Below the pieces are notes generated by a model. The model did no database searches, had not been told where the DNA came from, and was given only the letters and a program-made list of their open reading frames with translations. DNA of 64,000 bases from CALOBA01 sp942491465 (lineage in GTDB: Bacteria > Pseudomonadota > Gammaproteobacteria > Chromatiales > Chromatiaceae), in the NCBI GenBank assembly GCA_942491465.1, contig CALOBA010000084.1, positions 1 through 64,000 on the forward strand, in the 5' to 3' direction. The stretch's first letter is position 1, and each line of letters starts with the position of its first letter. Position numbers and translations under genes: made by a program. This document shows, piece after piece, positions 18,342 through 27,245 of this stretch.

Positions 18342-19466
18342 ATGAGACTGATCTCCCGCCTGCTGCCCGCCCTCGCCCTCGCCCTTCCGATCAGCGCCGC
18401 CGCCTGGGACGCGCTGCCGGAGCAGCCGCCGATCCCGGCCGACAACCCCCAGAACGCGGCCAAGGTCCTGCTCGGCAAGACGCTGTACTTCGATCCGCGC
18501 TTCTCCGAGCACGGCAACATCTCCTGCAACTCCTGCCACAACCTGATGGCCGGCGGCGACGACAACCGGCCCAACTCCATCGGCATCCACGATGCCCGCG
18601 GCGAGCGCAGCGCGCCCACGGTCTGGAACGCGGCCTTCCTGTCGGTGCAGTTCTGGGACGGGCGCGCACCGACGCTGGAGGAGCAGGCCAAGGGGCCGGT
18701 GATCAATCCGGTGGAGATGGGCATGCAGAGCCTGGACTACGCCATGGCCCGGCTGGAGCAGATCCCCGGCTACGCGCCGCTGTTCGAGGCCGCCTTCCCC
18801 GACGAAGACAACCCGGTCACCGCCGACAATGCCGCCAAGGCCGTAGGCGCCTTCGAGCGCACGCTGATCACGCCCGATTCGCCCTACGATCGTTACGTAA
18901 AGGGCGACGCAGCGGCGCTCACCGAGCAGCAGGTGCGCGGCATGGAGACCTTCGCCGGGCTCGGCTGCACCGCCTGTCATTCCGGCCCGGCCTTCAGCGG
19001 CCCACCGCTACCCGTGGGCATCGGCTTTTTCCAGCGCTTCCCGACCTACCCCGGCACCGTCTACGAGGCGCAGTACGGTCTGAGCGAAGACCCCGGCCGC
19101 TTCCAGGCCACCGGCAACGAGGCCGACCGCCATATGTGGCGGGTGCCGACGTTGCGCAACGTCGCCCTAACCGCGCCCTATTTCCACAACGGCCAGGTGC
19201 CGACGCTGTTCGAGGCGGTACGGGTCATGGCCAAGACCCAGCTCAACAAGGACCTGAGCGACGCCCAGGCCGCCGATCTGGTCGCCTTCCTCAATGGCCT
19301 GACCGGCAGCTTCCCCGAGATGACCATGCCGCGGCTGCCCGCCACGCCGAACCTCAGCGTCATCCCGGCGGCGGATCCCCTGCATACGCCGCATCCGCAT
19401 CAGGCCGCGGTAGCGACACCGCCGGGCATCCCGCCGGCGCCTGCGTATGCGCCGGAAGCCGACTAG
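18342..19466 (+). CDS. ccpA: Di-haem cytochrome c peroxidase
   Basis: A 374-residue periplasmic enzyme that reduces H2O2 with electrons from small c-type cytochromes. It has a signal peptide (MRLISRLLPALALALPISAAA) and two haem c sites, CNSCH at residues 62-66 and CTACH at 209-213. Family motifs are LGKTLYFDPRFSEHGNISCNSCHNL, SVQFWDGRAPTLEEQAKGPVINPVEM and MWRVPTLRNVALTAPYFHNG. A Pro-rich tail of about 50 residues extends beyond the usual end. It has its own start after the small-RNA candidate; a cupin gene follows 79 bases later. Confidence 0.93.
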   Translation: MRLISRLLPALALALPISAAAWDALPEQPPIPADNPQNAAKVLLGKTLYFDPRFSEHGNISCNSCHNLMAGGDDNRPNSIGIHDARGERSAPTVWNAAFLSVQFWDGRAPTLEEQAKGPVINPVEMGMQSLDYAMARLEQIPGYAPLFEAAFPDEDNPVTADNAAKAVGAFERTLITPDSPYDRYVKGDAAALTEQQVRGMETFAGLGCTACHSGPAFSGPPLPVGIGFFQRFPTYPGTVYEAQYGLSEDPGRFQATGNEADRHMWRVPTLRNVALTAPYFHNGQVPTLFEAVRVMAKTQLNKDLSDAQAADLVAFLNGLTGSFPEMTMPRLPATPNLSVIPAADPLHTPHPHQAAVATPPGIPPAPAYAPEAD

Positions 19467-19545
19467 ACTGCCGGCGATCTCGATTTGCCCTCACGGGGAG
19501 TCGCCACGACATCAAGGACGATCAAATACTACGGAGATCCACACG

Positions 19546-19827
19546 ATGACCGACCTCAGCATCCTTTGCGAGCACAAGCCCTCTCCCGCCAAGCAGGAGG
19601 TGCTCGGGATCGAGCACTGGCCGATCTGGAAGAAGGAGCCATCGCGCTTCGACTGGCACTACGACCAGGCCGAGACCTGCTACATCGTGCGCGGCAAGTT
19701 CACCGTCACCCCCGAGGGCGGCGAGCCGCAGGCGTTCAGCCGTGGCGACCTGATCACCTTCCCCGCCGGCCTGTCCTGCGTCTGGGACATCACCGAGGCG
19801 GTGGAGAAGCATTACGACTTCGGCTAG
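19546..19827 (+). CDS. Small cupin-domain protein
   Basis: A 93-residue single-domain cupin. The sequence WPIWKKEPSRFDWHYDQAETCYIVRGKFTVTPEGGEPQAFSRGDLITFPAGLSCVWDITEAVEKHYDFG fits the DUF861/EutQ-like group. Histidine and glutamate of the first metal motif are present (HYDQAET), and the second motif (GDLITFPAGLSCVW) lacks the metal His, as is common in this group. The function is unknown. The start at ATG 19546 has a GGAG ribosome site; the longer open frame from 19447 overlaps the peroxidase end. Confidence 0.85.
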   Translation: MTDLSILCEHKPSPAKQEVLGIEHWPIWKKEPSRFDWHYDQAETCYIVRGKFTVTPEGGEPQAFSRGDLITFPAGLSCVWDITEAVEKHYDFG

Positions 19828-19923
19828 TCGGGGGACGCCGGCCTCCAGCCGGGTCCCCTGATGGCGGCTGCAAGCCGCCTGGCCCAGTGGCCGGCCGGAA
19901 GCCGGCGCCCCCGGACTGGAAGC

Positions 19924-20982
19924 TCAACAGATGCGTGGCAGCTGCTCTCCCGCCAGCCAATCGACGATGCGGCTGCCGCCGAAGGCCGTGTCCATCTGCA
20001 CGAACCGATGGGGGTCTTCGACGACGCGGCCGATGATGGCCGCAGCCCGTCCCAGTGGATGGGCGCGCATGCTGGCCAACAGGGCCTCGGCCCGGTGGGC
20101 GGGGCAGATGGCGATGAGCTTGCCCTCGTTGGCGACGTACAGCGGGTCGAGGCCGAGCAGCTCGCAGGCGGCGGCGACCTCGGGGCGGATCGGGATCGCG
20201 GTCTCGTCGAGGACCATGCCGACGCCGGACTGATCCGCAAGCTCATTCAGCGTCGTCGCCACCCCGCCGCGGGTGGGGTCGCGCAGGCAGTGGATGTCGG
20301 GGACCGCGGCGACCATGTCGGCGACCAGCCCGTGCAGTGCGGCGCTGTCGGAGGCGATGCTGGTCTCGAAGCCGAGCCCCTCGCGCTGGGACATGATGGC
20401 GACGCCATGGTCGCCGATGAAGCCGTTGATCAGGATCGCATCCCCGGGGGCCGCGCGATCACCGGAGATCAGGATGCCGTCGGGGACCACGCCGACACCG
20501 GTGGTGGTGATGAAGCAGCCATCGCCCTTGCCGCGCTCCACCACCTTGGTGTCGCCGGTGACGATGGGCACGTCGGCGGCACCGGCGGCCTCGGCCATGC
20601 CCTGGATGATCCGCGCCAGGTGCTTGAGCGGCAGCCCCTCCTCCAGGATAAATCCGGCGGCCAGGTACAGCGGGCGCGCGCCGGCCATGGCGACATCGTT
20701 GATGGTGCCGTGCACCGCCAAGCTGCCGATGTCGCCGCCGGCGAAAAACAACGGCGAGACCACATGGCCGTCGGTGCTGATGACGAGACGTCCCGGCGGC
20801 GGCTGCACCAGGGCCTGGTCGTTGCCCTGGGCGAGCACCGGGTTGTCCAGGGCGCGGCGGAACAGCTCGGTGATGAGCTGGGCCGTGGCCCGGCCGCCGC
20901 TGCCGTGACTCATGTCCACGGCGCCGCGCTCCAGGTCCAGCCGGGAGGTCCAGCCGCGGGGTCTCGGGTCGGTGGCAGGCAT
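19924..20982 (-). CDS. hypE: [NiFe]-hydrogenase maturation protein HypE
   Basis: A 352-residue carbamoyl dehydratase that makes the thiocyanate from which HypC/HypD builds the Fe(CN)2CO centre. It has the PurM-like fold motifs GSGGRATAQLI, GGDIGSLAVHGTINDVAMAGARP, VTGDTKVVERGKGDG and CLRDPTRGGVATTLNE. It ends in PRIC, whose terminal cysteine carries the carbamoyl and cyano group. The ATG at 20982 overlaps the hypD stop (ATGA), which shows translational coupling and fixes the start. Confidence 0.95.
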   Translation of the reverse strand: MPATDPRPRGWTSRLDLERGAVDMSHGSGGRATAQLITELFRRALDNPVLAQGNDQALVQPPPGRLVISTDGHVVSPLFFAGGDIGSLAVHGTINDVAMAGARPLYLAAGFILEEGLPLKHLARIIQGMAEAAGAADVPIVTGDTKVVERGKGDGCFITTTGVGVVPDGILISGDRAAPGDAILINGFIGDHGVAIMSQREGLGFETSIASDSAALHGLVADMVAAVPDIHCLRDPTRGGVATTLNELADQSGVGMVLDETAIPIRPEVAAACELLGLDPLYVANEGKLIAICPAHRAEALLASMRAHPLGRAAAIIGRVVEDPHRFVQMDTAFGGSRIVDWLAGEQLPRIC

Positions 20983-22133
20983 CAGGCGTTGACCTCTTGC
21001 TGTTCTGTCGGGCGGCCGGTGCCGCGGCGGAAGCGTCCGTAGCTCCAATAGGCGGCGCAGGCGCCCTCGGAAGAGACCATGCAGGCGCCCATGGGGTTCT
21101 CCGGCGTGCACACAGTGCCGAACAGCTTGCAGTCCACCGGCTCCAGCAGGCCGCGCAGCACGCTCGGGCATTCACAGCCCTTGACCTCGCCACCGCTGCT
21201 CGGCGTCACCGGGAAGCGCCGCTCTGCGTCCCAATCGGCGTAGGCGTCGCCGATGCGCAACGCGCTGGCCGGCAGCTCGCCGAGGCCGCGCCATTCGAAG
21301 CGCTCCCGCGGGGTAAAGACCTCCGCCATCAGCGCCTGCGCCTTGCGGTTGCCCGCTGGCGTGACGGCGCGGGTGTATTGGTTCTCCACCCGATGCGCGG
21401 CCTGGTTGATCTGCCGCACCAGCATCAGGGTGCTCTGCATCACGTCCAGCGGCTCGAAGCCGGCGATGACCACCGGCTTGCCGAACTCCGGCCCGACGAA
21501 GGCGTAGGCATCGCTGCCGATGATGGTGCTGACGTGGGACGGGCCGAGGATGCCGTCGATCTGGACGCCGTCGGCCCCGGAGCTTTCGAGGATGGTGCGC
21601 AGGGCCGGCGGTGTCAGCACGTGATTGCAGTAGAAGCTGAGATTGTTCAGCCCCTCGGCCCGCGCCGCCTTGATCGCCACCGCCGTCGGCGGCGTCGTCG
21701 TCTCGAAGCCGATGGCGAAGAACACCACCTGCTTGGACGGCACCTTGCGGGCCACGGCCAGGGCATCCTGGGTGGAATAGACCATGCGGATATCGGCCCC
21801 CTCGGCCTTGGCCTTGAGCAGGCTCTTGCGCCCGCTGGCCGGCACCCGCATCAGGTCGCCGTAGGTGCAGAGCGTCACGCCGTGCTCCCGCGCCATGGCC
21901 ATGGCCTGATCGATCCGCGCCATCGGCAGCACGCAGACCGGGCAGCCGGGACCATGGACGAAGCGCAGATTCGGCGGCATCAGGTCCTGCAACCCGTAGC
22001 GATAGATGGCGTGGGTGTGGCCACCGCAGAACTCCATCAGCCGGTAGTCGCGACCGGGCGCAGCCTCGGCGGCGATGGTCTTTGCCAGCGCGCGGGCGAG
22101 CTGGCCGTCGCGGAACTCGTCGAGATATTTCAT
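20982..22133 (-). CDS. hypD: [NiFe]-hydrogenase maturation protein HypD
   Basis: A 383-residue Fe-S scaffold on which the Fe(CN)2CO unit is built together with HypC. The conserved FCGGHTHAIYRYG, VHGPGCPVCVLP, FFAIGFETTTPPTA and HVSTIIGSDAYAF are seen. The C-terminal cysteine region binds the [4Fe-4S] cluster (GCECPSVLRG, CKLFGTVCTPENPMGACMVSSEGACAAYW). It starts 6 bases after the hypC stop. Confidence 0.95.
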   Translation of the reverse strand: MKYLDEFRDGQLARALAKTIAAEAAPGRDYRLMEFCGGHTHAIYRYGLQDLMPPNLRFVHGPGCPVCVLPMARIDQAMAMAREHGVTLCTYGDLMRVPASGRKSLLKAKAEGADIRMVYSTQDALAVARKVPSKQVVFFAIGFETTTPPTAVAIKAARAEGLNNLSFYCNHVLTPPALRTILESSGADGVQIDGILGPSHVSTIIGSDAYAFVGPEFGKPVVIAGFEPLDVMQSTLMLVRQINQAAHRVENQYTRAVTPAGNRKAQALMAEVFTPRERFEWRGLGELPASALRIGDAYADWDAERRFPVTPSSGGEVKGCECPSVLRGLLEPVDCKLFGTVCTPENPMGACMVSSEGACAAYWSYGRFRRGTGRPTEQQEVNA

Positions 22134-22139
22134 CGTGAT

Positions 22140-22379
22140 CTAACCCGGCTCGGGACTGCCCAGGGCCCCGGCCTCGCGCATCAGCGCCAGGGTCTCGGCG
22201 GCCTCATCCGGGCTGATCTTGTTCAGGGCATAACCGACGTGGACCAGCACATAGTCGCCGACTTGGGCGTCGTCGATCAGCGCCAGCGAGACTGGCCGGC
22301 GCACGCCGTCGAGGCTGACGACGGCGCTGTCGGTTGCCGAATCCAGCTCCAGGATCTCGGCGGGAATGGCAAGGCACAT
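22140..22379 (-). CDS. hypC: [NiFe]-hydrogenase maturation chaperone HypC
   Basis: A 79-residue chaperone with the obligatory MCLAIP N-terminus whose Cys2 holds the Fe(CN)2CO precursor, plus VGDYVLVHVGYALNKISPDEAAETL. The ATG at 22379 is fixed by MCLAIP. It is first gene of hypCDE; hypA, hypB and hypF and hydrogenase structural genes are not in the window. Confidence 0.95.
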   Translation of the reverse strand: MCLAIPAEILELDSATDSAVVSLDGVRRPVSLALIDDAQVGDYVLVHVGYALNKISPDEAAETLALMREAGALGSPEPG

Positions 22380-22522
22380 GGGCGGACTCCAGGCTGGAAG
22401 GCGGTATTGCGTCAGGCTGCACAACGTGCACGGGGGCCAACTGTAGCGCACCGGTCCGCTGCACGCATCCACGGGGCGAGTGGGTGCAAGGCGATGACGC
22501 CGGGCCGGGCCACCGCGGACTA

Positions 22523-24586
22523 TCAGACCAGGTCGAAGCGCTCGAACTGCATGCTGAACTGCCCGCGGCCTTGGGTCAGGCTGCGCAACTCCGTGGTGTA
22601 GCCGAGCAGCCGCTCCAGGGCCACCTCGCAGACGATGCGGGCGGCGTCGTCGCCGGCGCCACGCGTCCCGCTGGCCTGGATCAGGGCGCGGCGCTGCTGC
22701 AGGTCGCCGAGGACGGTGCCCAGGTTGTCCTCGGGCACGACCACCTCCACCGACATGACCGGGTGCAGGGCGGCGGGGCCGGCGGCGGCCAGGGCCTTGG
22801 TGACGGCCTTGCCGGCGGCGGCGGCCAGGGCCTCGGGGGTGCTGGCGGCGCCGAACAGCTCCACCTCGGTGAGGGCGACGGCGATGTCTTCCAGCGGGGC
22901 GCCGTGCAGCGGGCCGGCGGCGAGCGCCAGGTCGATGCCCTCGCGCAGGGCCTGGACCTGCTCCGGCGTCAGCGCGACGCCGTCGTTGCGCACCCGCGGG
23001 TCGCAGTGCACATGGCCGCCGCCGCCGCGCTCGCGCGGGGCGACCTTGCAGGCGGCCCAGGCGCTGATCTCCGGGTGTTTGCCGTCCGGGGTCGGCGGGC
23101 GGCTGTAGAGGCCCTCGGCGTTGGCGCGGCGGGTGACGGTCTCGCGCACGGCCACCGCAGGGCGACCGCTGCGCACCTGGACGTGGAACTCGCGCTGCAG
23201 GCGCTCGAGCACGATCTGCAGGTGCAGCTCGCCCATGCCCCTGAGCAGGCGCTGGCCGGTCTCCGGGTCTTCCACCACCTGCAGCGTCGGGTCTTCCATC
23301 TCGACCTTGTTCAGGGCTTCGAGCAGCTTGTCCTCGTCGCTGCCGGCGGCGGGCTCGATGGCGAGGCTGAGCACCGGCTTGCGCGCGTCGATGCGCTCCA
23401 GGGCAAGCAGGTGGTCAGGCTGGCACAGGGTGTCGCCGGTGCCGGCATGGCGCAGCCCGGCGAGCAGCACGATCTGGCCGGGGCCGGCCGCGTCGAGCCG
23501 GGTCTTCTTGCCGGCGTCGATGTCGAAGATGCGCGCCACATGCTCCTTGACCGGGCGGCCGTCGGCACCGATGTGGGCGACGGTATCGCCGGGCTTGAGC
23601 CGGTTGCGGTAGACGCGGGTGAAGCAGTGGCGGCGGCCCTCGAAGAGCTGGACCTTGAACACCAGCGCGGCCAGCGCGCCCGGCTCGCCGAGGATGACCG
23701 TCTCGCTGCTGCCGTCGGGGCGATGGGCGATAGAGGGCGGGCGGTCCAGCGGTGCCGGCAGCAGGTCGACGGCGCCGTCGATCACCGGCTGCACGCCCAG
23801 GTTGCGCAGGGCGCTGCCGCCATAGCAGGGGAAGATGCGCCCGGCCAGGGTGCCGCGGCGCAGCGCCGCGAGCACCGCGGCCCGCTCGGGCTCGTCGCCG
23901 GCCAAGACCTGATCGGCCAGGGCCTCGTCCTCTTCCGCCGCGGCCAGCAGCAGGGCCTCGCGCTGCGCCGCCACGCCCTCCCAGAGCGCATCGGGGCAGG
24001 GTGCGCGCTGCACCTGCTCGCCCTGCTCGCCGCCGAAGCCCACCAACTCGCACGTCAGCAGGTCGATCACGGCCCCCTGCTCCGGCAGCGGCACGGTGAC
24101 GGCCACGGGCTGCACCTTGAGGCGCTCGCGGATGTCGTCGAGGGCACGGAGAAAATCGGCCCCGGGGCGGTCCATCTTGTTGACGAAGAACAGCACCGGC
24201 AGTGCGAAGCGGCAGCGCTGGCGCCAGACCGTCTCGGTCTGGGGCTCGACGCCGCGCACGCCGTCCAGGACCAGGATGACCCCATCAAGGATGCGCATGG
24301 AGCGCTCCACCTCGATGGTAAAATCCACGTGGCCGGGGGTGTCGACGACCTGCAGCAGGTGGTCGCGCCAGGGGGCGCGGGTGACGGCGGCGGTGATGGT
24401 GATGCCGTGCTGCTGCTCTTCGGCCATCCAATCCATGTGCGCGGCGCCGTTGTGGACCTCGCCGATCTTGTGCGAGGCGCCGGTATAGAACAGGATGCGC
24501 TCGCTGAGCGTGGTCTTGCCGGCGTCGACATGGGCGGCGATGCCGATGTTGCGGACCTGACTGAGCTTTGGGTGGTGGGTGGTCAT
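22523..24586 (-). CDS. fusA2: Elongation factor G-like GTPase (second EF-G)
   Basis: A 687-residue translational GTPase. The GTP site is complete: AHVDAGKTT (residues 18-26), GITITAAV in switch I, DTPGHVDF and NKMDRPGAD. Domain IV shows RSGRPAVAVRETVTR and GGGGHVHCDPRV; domain V shows PVMSVEVVVPEDNLGTVLGDLQQRRA and RGQFSMQFERF. It differs from housekeeping EF-G (a shorter 687 residues, with an unusual region around 170-230) and is not beside rpsL, rpsG or tuf, so it is probably the paralogous EF-G2 type. The role of such paralogues (ribosome recycling, stress) varies. Confidence 0.88.
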   Translation of the reverse strand: MTTHHPKLSQVRNIGIAAHVDAGKTTLSERILFYTGASHKIGEVHNGAAHMDWMAEEQQHGITITAAVTRAPWRDHLLQVVDTPGHVDFTIEVERSMRILDGVILVLDGVRGVEPQTETVWRQRCRFALPVLFFVNKMDRPGADFLRALDDIRERLKVQPVAVTVPLPEQGAVIDLLTCELVGFGGEQGEQVQRAPCPDALWEGVAAQREALLLAAAEEDEALADQVLAGDEPERAAVLAALRRGTLAGRIFPCYGGSALRNLGVQPVIDGAVDLLPAPLDRPPSIAHRPDGSSETVILGEPGALAALVFKVQLFEGRRHCFTRVYRNRLKPGDTVAHIGADGRPVKEHVARIFDIDAGKKTRLDAAGPGQIVLLAGLRHAGTGDTLCQPDHLLALERIDARKPVLSLAIEPAAGSDEDKLLEALNKVEMEDPTLQVVEDPETGQRLLRGMGELHLQIVLERLQREFHVQVRSGRPAVAVRETVTRRANAEGLYSRPPTPDGKHPEISAWAACKVAPRERGGGGHVHCDPRVRNDGVALTPEQVQALREGIDLALAAGPLHGAPLEDIAVALTEVELFGAASTPEALAAAAGKAVTKALAAAGPAALHPVMSVEVVVPEDNLGTVLGDLQQRRALIQASGTRGAGDDAARIVCEVALERLLGYTTELRSLTQGRGQFSMQFERFDLV

Positions 24587-24668
24587 CGCGGTAGTCGTCG
24601 GGATCGGATGGCGGTTTTCGCGGTCTATTGCTGCAACTACGGGAACGGATCGGCGAAGATGGGTCGTG

Positions 24669-24798
<130 letters not shown>

Positions 24799-24870
24799 CC
24801 CAGCTCGGTCTTCATTCAATTCTCCCCAGCCCTACCGGGCCGGAACTTCGCTAACTTGGGTATTCTCCAC

Positions 24871-25836
24871 ATGAAAACGAAAACCTTCGCGCAACGCCGC
24901 GACCGATCAATGCGCTCCTCGCTACTCGTTGGGGTGCTCGGCGTCTGCGCCTGGGCCGGCCCGGCCACGGCGGACCTGTACCGGATCACCAACCCCGGCG
25001 ACAACGTCATCGGCGCGCCATTCTATGTAAAGACCGATGCCGAGCATACGCTGCTCGATATCGGCCGCCACTACGGCCTCGGCTACGACGAGATGTCCCA
25101 GGCCAACCCGGGTGTGGATATGTGGGTGCCCGGCGAGGGTACCGACGTGATGATCCCGACCCAGCATGTGCTGCCGAAGGCGCCGCATCAGGGCATCGTG
25201 CTGAACCTGGCCGAGAAGCGTCTGTATCACTACCGCTCGGCGAGCGAGGTGGAGACCTTCGCCATCAGCGTCGGGCGCGAAGGCTGGGGCACGCCGGTGG
25301 GCTCGTTCTCGATCGCGTCGAAGATCAAGGACCCGACCTGGACGCCGCCGGCGTCGATCCGTCGGGAGCATGCGGAGGCGGGCGATCCGTTGCCGGCGGT
25401 GGTGCCGGCCGGTCCGGACAATCCTTTGGGTCAGTACGCCATGCGGCTCAACATCCCGAGCTATCTGATCCATGGCACGAACAAGCCCTGGGGGCTCGGT
25501 ATGCAGGTCAGCCATGGCTGTATCCGGATGTATCCGGAGGATATCGAGGCGCTGTTCCCGCAGGTACCGGTGGGTACGTCGGTGAAGATCATCAACCAGC
25601 CGTATAAGGTCGGCTGGCTGGGGGATCAGCTCTATCTGGAGGTGAACGCGCCGGCGGAGAAGGCGGGGGCGAAGTCGCCGCAATCGGTGATCCCGGCATC
25701 CATCGCGAAGGCCGACGGTGTGGTCGTGGATTGGGACGAGGTTCAGCGGGTCCTAAACGAAAATGCCGGCCTGCCACGCGTGGTGGGAGGCCGGCAGGGC
25801 TCAGCGAGCTGGCATCACTTGGACATGATCTTCTGA
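24871..25836 (+). CDS. L,D-transpeptidase (YkuD) with LysM-like domain
   Basis: A 321-residue periplasmic enzyme that makes 3-3 cross-links in peptidoglycan or attaches lipoproteins to it. A signal peptide (from residue 14, MRSSLLVGVLGVCAWAGPATA) is followed by a LysM-like segment (HTLLDIGRHYGLGYDEMSQANPGVD) and the YkuD domain with HGT at 201-203 and the catalytic SHGCIRM (Cys217). The ATG at 24871 (or 24910) is chosen; the frame that starts in the hexanucleotide repeat at 24673 would bury the signal peptide behind a Leu-Ser repeat. The last codons run over a hairpin and overlap the end of the convergent lipoprotein gene, so the natural stop may have been lost. Confidence 0.92.
   Translation: MKTKTFAQRRDRSMRSSLLVGVLGVCAWAGPATADLYRITNPGDNVIGAPFYVKTDAEHTLLDIGRHYGLGYDEMSQANPGVDMWVPGEGTDVMIPTQHVLPKAPHQGIVLNLAEKRLYHYRSASEVETFAISVGREGWGTPVGSFSIASKIKDPTWTPPASIRREHAEAGDPLPAVVPAGPDNPLGQYAMRLNIPSYLIHGTNKPWGLGMQVSHGCIRMYPEDIEALFPQVPVGTSVKIINQPYKVGWLGDQLYLEVNAPAEKAGAKSPQSVIPASIAKADGVVVDWDEVQRVLNENAGLPRVVGGRQGSASWHHLDMIF
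25761..25804 (-). terminator. Hairpin terminator for the lipoprotein gene
   Basis: On the minus strand GCCGGCCT pairs with AGGCCGGC across a short loop, followed by ATTTTCGTTT. It lies just after the lipoprotein stop and inside the last codons of the L,D-transpeptidase frame. Confidence 0.5.
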
Positions 25837-26009
25837 TACATGCGGTTGATGCGCTCCTCGTTGGCGTCGCAGCAGGCCTGAGCGCCGTTGGCGGCGTCCA
25901 TTGCGGCCTGGGCCATGTCACGAGCTTCCTGGTCGGTGGCGCAGCCGCCGAGCAGCGAGGCGCCGAACAGGGTGGCAGCGGTCAGGGTGATGAGCTTCAT
26001 CTTGGTCAT
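25815..26009 (-). CDS. Lpp/OprI-type alanine-zipper lipoprotein
   Basis: A 64-residue outer-membrane lipoprotein. The signal peptide MTKMKLITLTAATLFGASLLGGC has the lipobox LLGGC with the lipidated Cys. The mature part DQEARDMAQAAMDAANGAQACCDANEERINRMYQKIMSK is a short coiled coil with alanine repeats and ends in Lys after MS, like Braun lipoprotein, whose C-terminal Lys is joined to peptidoglycan by an L,D-transpeptidase. Such an enzyme is encoded convergently next door. A GGAG ribosome site precedes the ATG. Confidence 0.88.
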   Translation of the reverse strand: MTKMKLITLTAATLFGASLLGGCATDQEARDMAQAAMDAANGAQACCDANEERINRMYQKIMSK

Positions 26010-26394
26010 CGTTTAAGTCTCCGTTGAGGTTAGCCGATCGGCCTTTGGATTTATAACACGATTACGGGAACTTTCCGAGTCCCGTGGGCGAATGTTAGCA
26101 GAACCGCCCACGGATGGAAGCCGCTTCGACCTTGCCGTCGGCCAATTTCATCGATACGGGTATCAAATCTACAACGGCGGGGCAGAGTAGCGACAGGCTG
26201 GGGCAGCGGGCGGACGTTGGCCGCCGGGGCTTTTCGGCGCGCTTGCAGCATTGGGCTCGAAGACACGAAAGATCGCGAAGACGCCCCATTAAACAGCCTA
26301 TTTTCAGCAGCTTACCGCTGGACCGTCGTCGCGCCTTCGCGCTTCACCGCGTCGTCCGTGGTTGATCGGGAAGGGTGATCCAGGCCACAGTTCC
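26010..26394. other. Intergenic region, 385 bases, no gene seen
   Basis: Besides a likely lipoprotein promoter at its left end, I find no open frame with family motifs, RNA gene or repeat. Short open frames on both strands have composition typical of antisense shadows. Confidence 0.5.
26050..26058 (-). promoter_or_regulatory. Extended -10 promoter of the lipoprotein gene
   Basis: On the minus strand TGT is followed by TATAAA (TGnTATAAA), with no clear -35 box. The transcript would start near 26043 with a leader of about 35 bases. Confidence 0.35.
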
Positions 26395-26985
26395 CTATAG
26401 CGCCCCGGTCGAGTGGATCAGGCTCCGGGCAGAAACGGCCTCTCGGCCCCCATCTTGCTGCCTACTGTATTCGTATAGGGCCAGGGAGGCGGCGACACTG
26501 ACGTTCAGGCTCTGCGTCGGTCCCGGCAGCGGGATATGTACTGGCGCAATGTCCGGATAGTCCCCCAGGTCGAAGCTGAGCCCGAATTCCTCGTGGCCGA
26601 CGATGAAGGCGCTGCGCGGCGGCAGACGGCACTGCTGCAGGGGGATGCCCGCATCGGGGGCCAGCGCAAACAGCTGGTAGCGTTGCTCGCGCAGCAGCGA
26701 CAGGCTCTCGCCGATGGCGTCCAGGAACCGCACCGGCACGTGCTTGAGCGCCCCCTTGGCCGGCGCCGGGTCGAACGGGCCGATGTCGATCAGGTGCAGC
26801 TCGCGGGCGCCGAAGGCCTGGGCACTGCGAAAGATCTTGGCCACGTTGTAGCCGGCCTTGAGGTGATCGAGCACCAGGATCAGCTCCAGCGGGCCGGGCT
26901 CGGCCATGAAGTTGACCCGGCGCTGGCGCCAGTAGCGCTCCAGGGCCTGCGCGCGGGCGGCGCGTCGTTCGCGGGTGCTGGTCAT
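26395..26985 (-). CDS. SpoU/TrmH-family RNA 2'-O-methyltransferase
   Basis: A 196-residue SPOUT methyltransferase. The three knot motifs are seen: NVAKIFRSAQAFGARELHLID (motif 1), SAFIVGHEEFGLS (motif 2) and PLPGPTQSLNVSVAASLALYEYSRQ (motif 3). The enzyme would methylate a ribose in tRNA or rRNA, but the position is not deducible; it is shorter than TrmH and RlmB and has no extra RNA-binding domain. It has no operon neighbours. Confidence 0.88.
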   Translation of the reverse strand: MTSTRERRAARAQALERYWRQRRVNFMAEPGPLELILVLDHLKAGYNVAKIFRSAQAFGARELHLIDIGPFDPAPAKGALKHVPVRFLDAIGESLSLLREQRYQLFALAPDAGIPLQQCRLPPRSAFIVGHEEFGLSFDLGDYPDIAPVHIPLPGPTQSLNVSVAASLALYEYSRQQDGGREAVSARSLIHSTGAL

Positions 26986-27245
26986 TTTCGGTATCTTGCC
27001 ATCGGGGTCGGTGTCGGGCCACTGTTCTTTGCGTGTCCGGCCCCAATCTGCAAGGAGCCGGTGGTGGGCCGCTTCGGTGACCGCGTTCCAGGCTCCCTCC
27101 TTCTTGTGGTCACTGCGGAGGTTTCATGTCATCCGTCGAAACTCGTTTTATCCCCTGCGCACCGCCATGCCGTTAATGCCCAAACCAGCCGCGCCGAGCA
27201 CCTGCCGCTGTCCACGCGGGTGCCATCTATTATGAGGGTCCGCTG

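Noticed and set aside
22380..22522. Sigma-54 promoter for hypCDE
   Set aside because: A TTGGCC...TTGTGC arrangement is present, but the GG and GC elements are not at the required spacing.
26095..26289. 64-codon minus-strand frame in the gap before the SpoU gene
   Set aside because: It has no recognisable family and no ribosome site, and it overlaps equally good frames on the other strand.
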